A stretch of 64,000 bases of DNA from Moringa oleifera (taxonomy: Eukaryota; Streptophyta; Magnoliopsida; Brassicales; Moringaceae): NCBI GenBank assembly GCA_021397835.1, contig JAJFZO010000896.1, positions 4,256,501 through 4,320,500 of the forward strand, read 5' to 3'. Numbering within the stretch: the first letter of the stretch is position 1; each line of letters starts with the position of its first letter. The notes beneath the pieces were generated by a model, which had not been told where the DNA came from, made no database searches, and worked only from the letters and a program-made list of their open reading frames with translations. Below are positions 21,125 through 34,700 of the stretch, in pieces. The position numbers were made by a program, and so were the translations under genes.

Positions 21125-24100
21125 AATCGCTGGGGCTGGCAGACATTTACTCTGTGTACCCGAGCGATGGCCTAATGACAATCGCTAGTGCAAGTAAACC
21201 TAAGGGCAAACACTAGGGGACGTCAATGATGGCTTAGCAGCAGTGGACAGCGCTAGAGAACCCAACGACTACTACGAGGTAGTCATTAGCATTAACAGAT
21301 GCTCATGACAGCTTTTGGAGAACCTAACAATTGCCCAGCCATAAATTAGGGTAGTTGTTGCTGTTGGCAAACGTTAGGACCTACACTAAGGGAACCTAAG
21401 GACTGCCCTGCTATTACTACGAGGTAGTTCTTGGTATCAGTAGATGCTAGCACTAGCACCAGGGGAGCCAATTGATGACCTATAATGGTTGCTAGCGTAA
21501 GAAGAGCCCAATGACTACGGCTGGTAAATGTGAGTGCGAGCACTAAGGGATCTTAATGATGACCCAGTGGTAGTCATTTGGGCAGGTCAACATTTGTGCT
21601 GAATTCCTCCAACAATGGCTCGATAGCAATCACTAGTGTAGGCAAACACAATTGTAAGCACTAGACGAACCCAACGATAGATTAGCAGCAATAGTTAGTG
21701 TATGGAGAGCCCAACGAGGATTACAGGGGATTTACTAGTGCAGACAAATGCTCGCGCGAATTTCAGGGGAACCTAATGCTTGCCTAATTATTTTTGCGAT
21801 ACTGTTGCTCGTGCTAGTAAACACTAATGCCAGCATCATGGAGCCCAACGATGGCCCCGTGATAGTCACTAACATTAGGAGAGCCCAACAACTGGTGCTG
21901 AGCAATCGCTAACACTGGTAGATGGCAGCGTGACCACTAGAGCAAGTCAGTAACGACCTAGTGATAGTCGCTAGAGCTGGCAGACATCACCACTAGGTTT
22001 TCCTAGTGAACGCCCAATAATTGTCGCTGGCGCAGGTAGACATAAGGGCAAGCACTAAAGGGGTTGAACGATGGCCTAGCAGCTAATAGTAAGCACTAAG
22101 AGAGCCTCAGAACTTCTGGGGGCATATCGCTGGTGTAAACATTCATGCCAACTTTGGGGGAACTTAGCAGCAAGTCACCCACTTATTATTACAAGATAGT
22201 TATAAGTGTCGGCAGACATCAGCACCAGCAATAAAGGAACTCAAGGACTGCCTAGCCACTGTTCTAAGGCAGTTACTAGTGTTGGTACATGGTAGTGCTA
22301 GAAATAGAAATAGGGGATCCCAACGACAACCTAATTATAGTCGTTAAAATTAAGAGAGCCCACAACTACTGCTAGGCAGATGCGAGGGCAAGTACTAAAG
22401 GAACCCAACAATGACCTAGAAGCTGTAGTAGGTATTGCAAGAGCCCAACGACTGCTACAAGGAAGTTGTTGGTGCTGGTAAATGCTAGCGCTAACTATGG
22501 TGGAACCCAACAATTACCGAGCTTCTATTACAGGGCAGTAGCTGGTGTTGTTAAATGCCAGTGTCTGTACTAGGGGAACCCAAGGACTGCCCTTCTATTA
22601 CTACCAGGCAGTTACAAGTGTCAATAAATGCCAATTTTGGCATTGGGGGAGCCTAGCGATGACTCTATGATAGTCGTTGGCGTTAGTAAAGCCTAGTGAT
22701 TATAGTTGGGCAGTCATTGACATTGGTTGTAACCAACGTTAGCACTAGAGGAGCTCAGCGATGACCTAGCGACAGTCGTTGGAGCTAGCAAACATGTGCG
22801 CTTAGTTTCCCCAATAATCGCCCAACGACAGTGGCTGGCATTGGTAGACGTGAGGGCAAGCACTAGAGGAGCCCAATGACGACCTAATAACAATAACTAG
22901 CCTTTGGAGAGCCTAATAATTTTTTTGAGATAATCATTGGAGCTAGCACATGTTAGTGCCAATTTTGAAGGAACCCAATGATTGCCCACCTACTACTGCG
23001 GGGTGGTTTTTGGTTTTGGCAAACATTGGCACTAGCACTAGAGGAACCCAATGATTGCCTAGTTATTACTACAGGGCAGTTGCTCGTGTCGGTAGATAAT
23101 AGTACCAACACTGGAAGAGTCCAATAAAGGCCTTGCATTAATAATTCATGTTGGGAGAGACTGCCATAGGGAACTCAACGACTGCCCTACTACAACTTTA
23201 GGGTAGTTGCATGTGTTAGTAAACACTAGTGCCAGCTTCAATGGAGCCTAGGGACGATCCTACAACTGTTACTGGTGTTGTGAAAGCCCAAAGACTATTG
23301 CTGGGCAATCGCTAGCATTGTTTAAGGCCAGCCCTGTACTAGAGAAGCTCAACAATGATGACCTAATGACAGTCACAGACGTTAGGAGAGCCTTACAACC
23401 ACTGTTGGACAATTATTGGCACTAGCAAACGTCTGTACTAGGTTCCCCTAGCGATGGCTAATGCATAGTAACAGGCAAAGCTAGACACGAAGGCAAGCAT
23501 TAGAGGAGCCCAACAATGGTCTAGAAGTTGTAATGGGTATTAGGAGAGCCTAATAGTTAGTATAGAGAAGTCATTGGTACTAGCAGACGCTCGACCAGCT
23601 TTAAGGGAACCTAATGACTGCCTAGCTATTACTGCGGGAAGTTATAGGTGTTGATATATGCTTGTGCTAGCAATGAGGGAGCCCAAGAATGACCCCATGA
23701 TAGGCGCTAGCATTGTGAGAGCCCAATGACTACTGTTGCATAGTCGCTCACATTGGTAAAGGCCAACGCCATCACCATAGGAGCTCTATGATAACCCAGT
23801 AATTGGCATTGGAAGAGCCCAATGATTTTCGCATGGAAGTTGCCAGTGCTGGTAGACACTATCGCCAGCTTTGAGGGAACCTAACGATTGCCCAATAACT
23901 TTTACAAGGCAGTTGCTCATGTTGGTAAACACCAGCGCCTACATTTGGAGAACCTTGAAACTTCATAATAATTTCTATGGGGCAGTTGCTAGTGTTGATA
24001 GACTCTAGTGCTAGCACAGAGGGAGCCCAACGACATCCCTATGACATTTGCTGGCATTAGCAAAGCCCAACGATTACTGCTAGGGAATGTCTCATGCTGT

Positions 24101-27100
24101 TTAAGGCTAGTGCAGCACTATAGGAGCCTAGCTATTACCCAGCAGCAATCGTTGGTGCTGGGAGACATCTGCGTTGGGCTCCCTCAGTGATGACCCAGCA
24201 ATAGTCACTAATGTAGGTAAAAAAGTCCAAAGATGGCGCAATAGTATATGTTGGCGTAGAGAGAGCATAACAACTGTTGCGGGGAAGTCCTTGGTGTTGG
24301 CAAATGCGAACTCCAGCACAAAGAGAACCTAGATACAGCCTAATTACTATTATAGGGCAGTTACTGGTATCAGTAGATGCTACTGCCAATACTAAGGGAA
24401 TCCTGTGATGACTTAATGATGGTTGCTGGCATCGGGAGAGCCTAATGACTATTGCTGGGCAATCACTAACACTAGGGCGCTTGCATTTAGATAATCTTAG
24501 AACTACCCAACTATTGCCACTAGGCAGTTGCTACTGTTGGTAGACACTAATGCTAGCATCGAGGGAGCTTAATGATGTCCCTATAATGGTTACTAACATT
24601 GAGAAAGCCCAATGACTGCTACTGGTGAGTGTCTTGCACTATTTAAGGCTAGCACAGCATTAGGGGAGCTTAGTGATGACCTAGTAACAATTGCTAGCAC
24701 TGGGAGATATTTGCGTTGGGCTCCCCCAACAATGACCTGGCAACAGTTGCTAATGTAGACAGAAGAGTCCAACGATGGCACAATGGTAGTTGGCGTAGGG
24801 AGAGCATAACAACTGCTACGAGGAAGTCCTTGGTACTGGCAAACGCTGACATTAACACAAAAGGAACCTATGTACTGCCTAGCTATTGCTGCGGGGCAGT
24901 TATAGGTGTTTATAGATGCTACTGCCAAGTCTAGGGAATTCGTGCAATAACCTAATAATGGTCACTAGCATTGGGAGAGCCCAACGACTATTGCTAGGCA
25001 ATTTACTGGCGCCAAGAAAGCTTAACAATGATCCAACGATTAATCGCTGGAGATAGTAGACATCGATGCTGTGATTTTCCCTAACAATAGCGTAACAACA
25101 ATAGCTGCCATACGTAGGCATGAGGGTAAGCACTAAAGGAAATCAATGATGACGTAATAAGAGTAGGAAGCGCTAAAAAAGCCCAATGACTATTGCAGGG
25201 CAATTGCTGATGCTGGAATATGCTCACACTAACGAGGCAATTGCTAGTGCTGGTAGATGCAATTGCTAATATGTGAGGAACCTAAGGAGTGCCTAGCTAT
25301 CATTGAGAGGTAGTTACTGATGTTAGTAAATGTGAGTACCATAAAGGGAGAAGCCTTACAATGACCCATGATAGTCATTAGTGTTGGGAGAGCCCAATGA
25401 CTAGTGCTAGGCAATCATGGGCATTGGTAGAGGCTAGTGCCAGCACTAGGGGAGCTCAACGATGATCTAGCATTAGTTACTGATATTTGTAGACATCTAC
25501 GATAGGATCTCCCAGTGATGGCCATGTGGCAGTCACTAACATAAGTAGATATAAGGCAAAAGTACTACACGGGTCTAACGACGGCCTAGTAGTAATAGTT
25601 GGCATTAGGAAAGCCCAATGATGACTATAAAGAAGTCATTGGTGCTAGTAGACCTCGTGTAAACTTGAAGGGAACCTTATCACTGCCCAGCTACTATTGA
25701 AGGGCAGTTGTCGGTGTTGTTACACGTCGATGCTAGCACTAAGAGAACTCAAGGATTTCCCAATAAATATTATGGGGTAATTATTGGTGTTGATAAATAT
25801 TTGTGCTACACCAGAGGAGCCTTATGACAACCACATGACTGACGTTAGCATTGGCAGAGCCCAACAATTATTATTAGGCAGTTATTAGCACTAGTAGAGA
25901 CCAGCGCCTACACTAAGGGTGCTTAGCGATGACTTAACAACAGTCACTAATGAGGCCTATATCTATATTGGGTTACCCCTGTGATGGCCCAATAGTAATT
26001 TTTGGCATAGACAAACATGAGAACAAGCACTAGAGAAGCCCAACATTGGCCTAGCATTAGTAATTGGCATTAGGAAAGCCCAAAGACTGATTTAGGGAAG
26101 TGCTTAGTACAGGTAGATGCTGACGCTAGCTTTAGTGAGACCCAATGACTGCCCAGGTTACTTTTACGGTGCAATTATTAGTATTGGTAGATGCTAAATC
26201 TAGCACCAAAAGAGTTTAGCGGTGACTCTGTGGTAGTCAATGGCAATGGAAATGCCCAACGACTGCTATAAGGTCAACACTAGGAGAGCTTAGCGATGAT
26301 TTAACAATTGTTGCTGACACTGGCAGACGTGAGTGCAAGCACTAAAGAAGCTCAATGATGGCCTAGCTATAGTAGTTAGCACTAGGAGAGCCCAATGATA
26401 GCTATATGGCAGTCGTTAGTGCTGGCAAACACTTGCGTCAACTTTAAGGGAACCTAACAACTGCTTAACTACTGTTACAAGGCAGTTACAAGTGTTAACA
26501 GATGCTAATCCCAGCACTAAGGGAACCTAGGGATAGCCCAGCTATAACAACGGGGTGGTTGGTATCAATAGCGTCGATATAGCCCCACGATAACTTCATA
26601 ACGATCACTTGCTTTGGGAAAGCCTAATAACGATAGTTAGGTAATTGTAGACATTAGTAGATGCTAGCACCAACACTAGGAGAGCTCAGTGATGACCCGA
26701 CAGTCACTAGTGCTAGTAGGCATCAGTGATAAGTTCCCTTTACGAAGGCCTAGCGACAATTATTAGCAAAAAAAGATGTGATGGTAAGCACCAGAGGAGC
26801 CCAACGACGACTACATAGAAGTCATGATGAACCATCGAACTGCCCTGCTACTTTTGCGATAGAGTTACTATAGTCAATAAATGCTAGTGCCAGCATCATG
26901 GGAGCTTAATGACGACACCGTAATAGCCTCTAATGTTAGGAAAGCCCAATGATTATTGTAGTGCAGTCACTACAGTCGATAGATGCTAGCACTAGCACTA
27001 TAAAAGCTCAATGATGACATAGCGATAGTCATTGGTGTTATCTCCCAATGATGGTTCAGTAGTAGTCGTTGGTGTAAGTAGATGCATGAGTAGGCAGTGG

Positions 27101-28262
27101 ATAAGCCAAATGATGGCCTAGTAGTAATAACAGGCATTGCGAGAGCCTAACGGCTTCTACAGGTAAGTCGGTGGTACTGGTAGATGCTCGCGCCAGCTTT
27201 AGGGTAATCCAATGACTTTTGAGCTATAACTATGGTGCAGTTGCATGTGCTAGCAAATGATGACACTAAAACAAAGAGAACTCAAGAACTGCCTAGTTAT
27301 TACTACTAGATAGTCACTGTTATCGATAGATGCTAGTGCTAGCACATAGGGAGTCCAACAAAAACACAATGACAGTCGCAGGCAATGAGAGAGCCCAACG
27401 ACTCCTATTGACCAATCACTCATGTCAGTAGACATCTTCACTAGGTTTCCCCAATAATGGCCCAATGGCAGTCGTTGGCATAGGTAAACAAAAAAGAAAG
27501 AATTAAAGGAGCTGAATGACGGCCTAGCAATTATGGTCGGTGTTTGGAGAGCCCAATGACTATTGGTGGGAAGTCATTAGTGCTCATAGATGCTCACGCC
27601 AGCTTTAAGGGGACTTAACAACGGCCTAGGGACTTTTACAGTGTAGTTGTTGGTGTGAGTCAGACACCAACACTAGCATCGAGGGAGCCTAACGACGACC
27701 TCATGATAGTGATTAATGTTGAAAAAGCCCAAGCACTTGCTGGGTAGTCATTGATACTAGTAGTTGCCAATGTCAACATTAGAGAAGTTCAATGATGACT
27801 TGGCTGTAATCGCTAACGTTGCGAGACATTTATGCTGGGTTTTTATAATGATGTCCCAGCAATAGTCACTGGCGCAGGTCGATGAGAGGGCAAGCATTAA
27901 AAGAGTCTAATGATGGCTTAGAAGTAATTATTGGTGTTGGGGGAGCCAATGACTGATATGAGGAAGTCATTGACACTGGAAAACTTGGCCTTGGGTTACC
28001 CTAGCGATGGTCCAATGGCACTCACTAGCAGTAGTTGGAGTTGGGAAAGCTCAATGATTAGTGTAAGGAAGTCACCAGTGCTTGCAGATGCTTGCCTAAC
28101 TTTTGGGGAACCTAACGACTACCCTGTTACTCTTATGGGGCAGTTATTGGTGTTGGTAGACCCAACGTCAACATGAGGGGAACCTAAGGACTTCCTAATT
28201 GTTATTGTAGGATTGTTGTTTGTATCGGTAGATGTTAATGCTAACAATGAGGTAACCTAACG
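21125..28262. repeat. Satellite A block 3
   Basis: Long run of satellite A units, same orientation and motif order as block 2, variable by loss or gain of whole subunits. The segment 27.23-28.26 kb is repeated at 29.69-30.72 kb as part of a larger duplication. All short frames in it lie in the repeat, commonly on the minus strand where TAG decay products do not create stops. The block joins satellite B directly at about 28262. Confidence 0.85.
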
Positions 28263-29660
28263 ACAGCTACCTTAGCATCCCTATTGTGGAGTCTATCAAG
28301 GGATAACGATGACGGTCTAGCTCGCATGAGGTGCCCATGACCTGGCTCGTGCTTCTACTTTAACTGTACTTTGGGCCTTCCACCCTTACGATATCTATTG
28401 GAGGCACCCGTGTCTTACCTCTCATGCCCATAGTTTTTGCGATGTTGCTGCTTTGGTACATTAGCTAGTAGCTTCTCGGGGGACAATGATGGAAGTCTGG
28501 CCTACGTGAAGCGTCCGTGGCATGGTTGGTACCTGTTGTGGCCGCTTGTTAGTCCTTCCACCAATGCGATCCTTATTAAGGGTAATAGTGGCTTGCCTTT
28601 CATGCCCAAGTTTCGTGCAACACTCCCTTAGCATGCACGTTAGGCCGTCTATCGAAGGATAGCGATGAGGGTCTAGCTTAAATACAGTGCACATGGCCTG
28701 GTTGGTGTGCCTACTATGGTTGCACATTGGGCCTTTAACCCATCACATACCTTCTAGAGGTAGACATCGTTTGCCTTCTATGCCCATGGTCAATGTGATA
28801 TGGCTCCCGCGGCACGCTCGCTAGACAATCCTTTAAGGGAGAACAACGAGAGTTTAGCTCGTATAAGGCATAAATGACCTAACTAGCACGCCTATTACTG
28901 TCACACGTTGGGCCTTCTGCCTCTCTCATGCTAGGTTAAGGCAGCTGTGCCTTGCCTCTCTTGCTCATGTTCATGCATATGACTCCATTGGCACACTCGT
29001 TGGCTAATCTATTAAGGGATGATGTTGAGGGTCGGGCTCACTTGAGGTGCCTATGGCCTAGCTCGCACGCGTAACTTGGGCAGTCAATCAGGCGATAGCA
29101 ATGAGAGTCTGGCACGCATTAGGCACCCATGACTTGGCAAGCGTGCTTAATGCGATTGCACATTGGGCCTGTTATCGATCTCGTACTTATTAAGGGTAGC
29201 CATGGCTTATCTCTTATTCCCATGTTCTGTGCAACGCGGCTCCCTTGGAACGCTACTACGTAATCTATCGAGGGACCACATTGAGGGTTCGACTCTCATC
29301 CCATAGCCTAGCTACCACGCATGCTAGGGCTGTACATTGGGCCTTCCACCAATGCTATGCCTACAAGGGTACCCGTGGGTTGTATCCCATGCCTATGGTT
29401 TGTGCAATGCGGTTAGGTTCGCATGCTTACTAGGCAGTCCATTGACTAATAAAGACGAGGGTTTGGCTCTTGTGGGGTGCTCATGCACTAGCTGATGCGC
29501 TTGTTGTAATTGCACGTTGGGCCCTCCACCCATCCCTTACTTATTAAGGGTAGCCCTGGCTTGCCTTTTATGCCCATGTTTCATGTGACATGGCACCCTT
29601 GGCATGCTCACTAGGCAGTCTTTTTAGGGACAACAATGAAGTTTTACTCCCGGCTCCCAT
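27230..29660. repeat. Composite A/B tandem duplication, copy 1
   Basis: About 1.03 kb of satellite A followed by about 1.4 kb of satellite B. The same order, with the same private variants, recurs at 29693-32000. Shared marks include GACACTAAAACA near 27262 and 29720, TGATGTTGAGGGTCGGG near 29020 and 31400, and GGCCTACGTG at about 28500 and 30870. The A/B junction itself (about 28262 and 30718) is duplicated too. The unit is therefore about 2.4 kb. Confidence 0.75.
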
Positions 29661-29692
29661 GGCATGCTTACTACGAAGTCTATAGCTGTGGT
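28263..29692. repeat. Satellite B block 3
   Basis: About eight units of satellite B, several with internal deletions. Landmarks present include TCGAGGGACNACNNTGAGGG, GGGCCTTCCACC and GGCTTGCCTTTCATGCCC. The block returns to satellite A at about 29692, near TATAGCTGTGGTGTAGT, with no intervening sequence. It forms the second half of copy 1 of the composite duplication. Confidence 0.85.
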
Positions 29693-30718
29693 GTAGTAAA
29701 GTGTGTTGGCAAATGACGACACTAAAACATGCATAACCCGAGGATTGCCCTGCTATTGCTATGATGCAGTCACTGGTGTCGATAGATGCTAGTGCTAGCA
29801 CATAGGGAGCCCAACGACGACCCAATGACATTCGCAAGTGAAAAGAGAGCCCAACGACTCCTGTTCGATAGTCGCTGACGCTAGCAAATATCTTCACTAG
29901 GTTTCCCAATGATGCCTCAGTGGCAGTCCTTGGCGTAGGTAAACATAAGAGAAAGAATTAAAGGAGCCGAACGATGGCCTAGCAACAGTGTTTGGTGTTC
30001 GGAGAGGCCAATGACTATTGCGAGGAAGTCATTAGCGCTGGTAGATGCTAACACTAGCTTTGGGGGAAGCTAACGACTACTCAATGACTTTTGTAGTGTA
30101 GTTGTTGGTGTGAGTAGACATCAATTCCAGTAGTGGCGGAGCCTAATGATGACCTCGTGATAGTTATTGAAGTTGAGAGAGCCCAAGGACTTATTGGGCA
30201 GTCATTGATGTTGGTAGTTGTCAACACCAACACTAGGGAAGCTCAATAATGAACTGACGGCAATCACTAGCGCTACCAAACATTTATACTAGGTTCTTAT
30301 AATGATAGCTCAGTGGTAGTCATTAGTGTAAGTTGATGAGATGACAAGCACTAGAAGAGTCCAATGACAACCTAGAAGCAATTATTATTGTTGGGAAAGC
30401 TAATGACTATTATTGGGAAGTTGTTGACACTAAGAACTTGGCCGTGGGTTACCCTAGTGATGGTCAAATGGCAATCACAAGAAGTAGTTGGTGTTAGGAG
30501 AGCTTAATCATTAGTGGGGGGAAGTTATTGGTGCTTGCAGATGCTTGCCTAACTTTTTAAGAACCTAATGACTACCTTGTTACTATTATGGGGCAGTTAC
30601 TCAAGTTGGCAGACACCAGCGTCAACATGAGGGGAACCTAGGGACTTCTGAGTTGTTGCTGTAGGGCACTTGTTTGTATCGGTAGATGTTAGTGCTAACA
30701 ATGAGGTAACCCAACAAT
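29693..30718. repeat. Satellite A block 4
   Basis: About two units of satellite A that match 27230-28262 more closely than neighbouring units do, showing origin by block duplication and not by independent expansion. Ends at the duplicated A-to-B junction. Confidence 0.85.
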
Positions 30719-32000
30719 GACTCCCTTAGCATGCTTACTGGGGAGTCTATTAAGGGATAACGATGAGGGTCTAGCTCACTTGAGGTGCCAATGACTTAGC
30801 TCACACACTTGCCCCGATAGCAGCTCATTTGGCATATTAGCTAGGTAGTCTCTTGAGGGATAGTGATGGGGGTCTGGCCTACGTGGAGCACCCATTACAT
30901 GGCTAGCGCCTGCTGTGGCCGCTTGTTGGGCCTTCCATCAATGTGATCCCTATTAGGGGTAGTAGTAGCTTGCCTTTTATACCTAAATTTCATGCGACAC
31001 TCCCTTGGCACACGGGTTGGGTAGCCTGTCGAGGGATAGCGATGAGGGTCTGGCTTAAATGGGGTGCCCATGGCCTAGTTAACATGCCTATGACAACCAC
31101 ACATTGGGGCCTTAACCCATCACATGCCTTCTAGAGGTAAGCATGGCTTACCTTCCATGCCCATGGTCACTATGATACGACTACTATGGAATAGTCACTT
31201 GGTAGTCCTTTGAGGGACAATAACGGAAGTCTAGCTCGTATGGGGCGTAAATGGCCTAGCTAGCACACCTACTACTGCCACACGTTGGGCCTTTTACCTA
31301 TCTCGTGCCAAGTTGGGGGCAACTATCGATTGCCCCCCGTGCTTATGTTCCATGCATACGACTCCCTTGGCACGCTCGTTGGGGAATCTATTGAGGGATG
31401 ATGTTGAGGGTCGGGTTCACTTGAGGCACCCATGGCCTGGCTCGCACGCGTACCGAGCTAGTCTATCAAGTGATAGCAACGAGGGTCTAGCGCGCATTAG
31501 GCACCCATGACCTCGTAGGCGTGTTTAATGCGGTTGCACATTGGGCTTGCCACCTATCCCATACCTATTAAGGGTAGCCATGGCTTACCTCTCGTTCCCA
31601 TATTCCTTGCAACGTGGCTCCCTTGGCATGCTACTACATAGTCTATCGAGGGACGACGTCGAAGGTTTGGCTCTCATAAGGCTCCTATAGCTTAGGTGGC
31701 ATGCATGCTAGGCCTGCACATTAGGCCTTCCACTAATGTTATGCCTATAGGGATAGCTCTGGGTTGTGTCCCATGCCTATGGTTCGTGCAATGCAGCTAG
31801 CTTTGCATGCTCGTTGGGCAGTCTATTGACCGATAGAGATGACGATCTAGCTCACGGCATTGGGCCCTCCGCCTATCCGTTACCTATTAAAGGTTGCCCT
31901 AGCTTACCTCCAATTCCAGTGTTTCATACTAGATGGCACCTTTAGCACACTTACTAGGCAGTCTAGTGAGGGACAGCAATCAAGTTCTGCTCGCATGGGG
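29693..32000. repeat. Composite A/B tandem duplication, copy 2
   Basis: Second copy of the roughly 2.4 kb composite unit, A part 29693-30718 and B part 30719 to about 32000. Correspondence with copy 1 is lost at about 29655 in copy 1 and 31990 in copy 2; beyond this, copy 2 continues into more satellite B. Confidence 0.75.
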
Positions 32001-34700
32001 TGCCCATGGCCTAGCTATTGTGCTTCCAGTGGTCGTATGCGAGGCCTTCCACCCATGCCACATCTGGTATGGATAGCCATGGCTTACCATTCGTGCCATG
32101 GTTCGTGTCATGCGGTTCCCTTGGCATGCTCACTAGGGAGTTTATCGAGGGACAACAACAATGGTCTTGCTCTCATGGGGCGCCCATGGCCTGGCTGGCA
32201 CTCTTACTTCAACCACTCACTAGGCCATTCGCCTATGCCGTTCCTGCTGGGGGTAGCCATGACATGCTTCTCGTGCTTATCATCCATGCGATGTGGCTCC
32301 CTTGGCATGCTCATTGGGTAATTTATCGAGGGATAACGGTAAGGATCTAGCTTAAGAAGGGCATCCATGGCTTGGTTAAAGCACTTGTTACAGCTGCACA
32401 CTGGGCCTTTTTCCCATGCAATGCGTTCTGGTAGTAGTTGTGGCTTGCCTCCCATGCCCATGGTTCGTGTGATGCAGGTTCCTTAACACACTTGCTGGGC
32501 AATCTCTCAAGGGACAGCCTTAAAAGTGTGGACCACGTAGAGTGCCTATGGCATGACCGGCGCCAGTTGTGGTTGCATGTTAGGATTTCCACCTATGTAA
32601 TGCCTGTTTAGGGTAGCAGTGGCTTGCCATTTTTGCCCAAGTTTCATGCGGTGTAACTCTAATGGCACCTAGGCTAAGTAGTCTATCGAGGTATATTGAC
32701 AAGGGTCTTGCTCAAGTGAGGCCCTAATGGCCCACTAAGCGTGCTTGCTGTGGTCGCACATTGGTCCTTCCGCCCATCTCGTACCTTCTAGAGGTAGGTG
32801 TGGCTTGCCTCCCGTGGCATGGTCTATGCAACGCAACTCCTTTGGCATGCTCATTGGGCAATCTACTAAGGTACAATGATGAGAGTCTTGCTCGCATTGG
32901 CCACCTATGGCCTCTTTGGCATGCCTATTATAGCCATACGCTGGGCCTTTCACCCATCTTGTGCCATATAGGGGCAGCCACGGCTTGCTTCTCGTGTCCA
33001 TGTTCAATGCAACGTGAGTCCCTTGGCACGCTCGTTGGGCAGTTTATCCAGGCATAACGTTGTGGCTCTGGCTCACTTAAGGCACCCATGGCCTAGCTAG
33101 CACATGTGTTATGATCAGAAACTACACCTTCCACCTATGTGATGCCTACTAGGGTAAATGGTAATTACACCCTAGGCCCATTGTCTATGCAATGCGGCTT
33201 CTTTTGCATTCCCGATGGTAATCCATCTAGCAATAGCTCACATTGGGAGGTCATGACCTAGCAGGCATGCTCGTTGTGGCCTACGTTGGGCCCTATACGG
33301 CTCCCTTTCCTATGGTCTATGCAGCATAGCTCCTTTGGCACACTCATTTGGGATTCTATCGAGGGATAACATCGAGGGTCTACCTCACGTGGGGTGCTCA
33401 TGGTCTGGCTGGCGAGCCTGCTATGGCTGCACACTGGGCCTTTCGCCCAAGCCGTAACTGTTGGGGATAGCCATGGCTGGCCTCCTGTGCCTATGGATTG
33501 TGGGATGCAGCTCCATTGGCACGCTCAGTAAGGAGTGTATTGGTGGACAATGACAATGATCTAGCTCGAACAGGGTGCCCATGGCCTGGCTAATGTGCTT
33601 GTTGTGGCAGCACATTAGCCCTTTCGCCCTTGCAATGCATGCTAATGACAGCTATTGCTTACCTCCTGTGCCATGGTCCATGCAATGCAGCTCTAATAGC
33701 TCGCTCACTAGACAGTTTATGAGGGGATAACGATAAAGGTCTAGCTCACGTGGGGTGCCTATGACCTTGTTGGCGCAAACATTGGGCCTTCCACCCATGC
33801 TATATCTATAAGGAGCAGTCGTGGCTTGTCTCTCCTTCTTATGGTCCATCTGGTGCATCTTCCATGGTACGCTCACTGGGGAATCTATCGAGGGATAGCA
33901 ACGAGGATTTACCTCAAACTAGGTGCTCATGGCCTGGTTAGCGAGCCTGCTACGACCACACGTTAGGCCTTTAGCCCATATTGTGCTTGTTGGGGCTAGC
34001 TATGACTACCTTTCGTGTCTATGGTTTGTGGGATACAGCTCCTTTAGCATGCTTACTAGGGAGTCTATTAATGGACAACGATAAGAGCTGGCTCAAGTGA
34101 GGTGCCCATGGCCTAGCTAACGCACCTATTAGGACCGCATGTTGGGCCTTTCGCTCTTATAGTGCCTGCGGGTGGCAGTCGTTGCTTGCCTCCCATGCCC
34201 ACGGTCCATGCGACGTGGCTCCCGTAGCTCCCTCACTGGGTAGTCTATTAAGGGGTCGCGATGAGGGTGTTGCCCACGTGGGTCACCCTTGGCATGGCTA
34301 GCGAGCCTATTACGGCTACATGTTTAGCCTTCCACCTATGCCTTACTGGCACAGACTAGCCGTGATTTACCTCCCATGCCTAAGTTCTGTGCGACGCAGC
34401 TCCCTTGGCATACATGTTAGGCAGTCTATCGACAAACAATGACGAGGGTCTGGCTCGTGCGGGGTGCCCATGCCCTGGTTGGTGCGCTTGCTAAAGTAGC
34501 TCAATAGGCCTTCCCCCTATGCCATGCCCATTGAGGGCAGTCGTGGCATGCCTTTCGTGCCAATTGTTCATGCCATACTATTCTATTGACATGCTCATTG
34601 GCACTTCATCGAGGGACAATAACAAGGATCTGACTCACATGGGCTACCGATGGTCCGATCGAGACGTTACCTACGATCGCACTCTGGGCCTTCCATCCAA
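30719..34700. repeat. Satellite B block 4
   Basis: About 22 units of satellite B of the CTCCCTTGGCACGCTC subfamily. The first 1.3 kb duplicates block 3. Open frames up to 153 codons (31860-32321 plus) arise because several adjacent units happen to lack stops; their translations are repeats of the same Cys-, Pro- and Trp-rich satellite reading and have no known domain. Joins satellite A at about 34700. Confidence 0.85.

Noticed and set aside
31860..32321. 153-codon open frame, the longest in the window
   Set aside because: It lies wholly in satellite B and spans about two and a half units in one chance stop-free frame. Its translation repeats satellite readings seen elsewhere, with no recognised domain.
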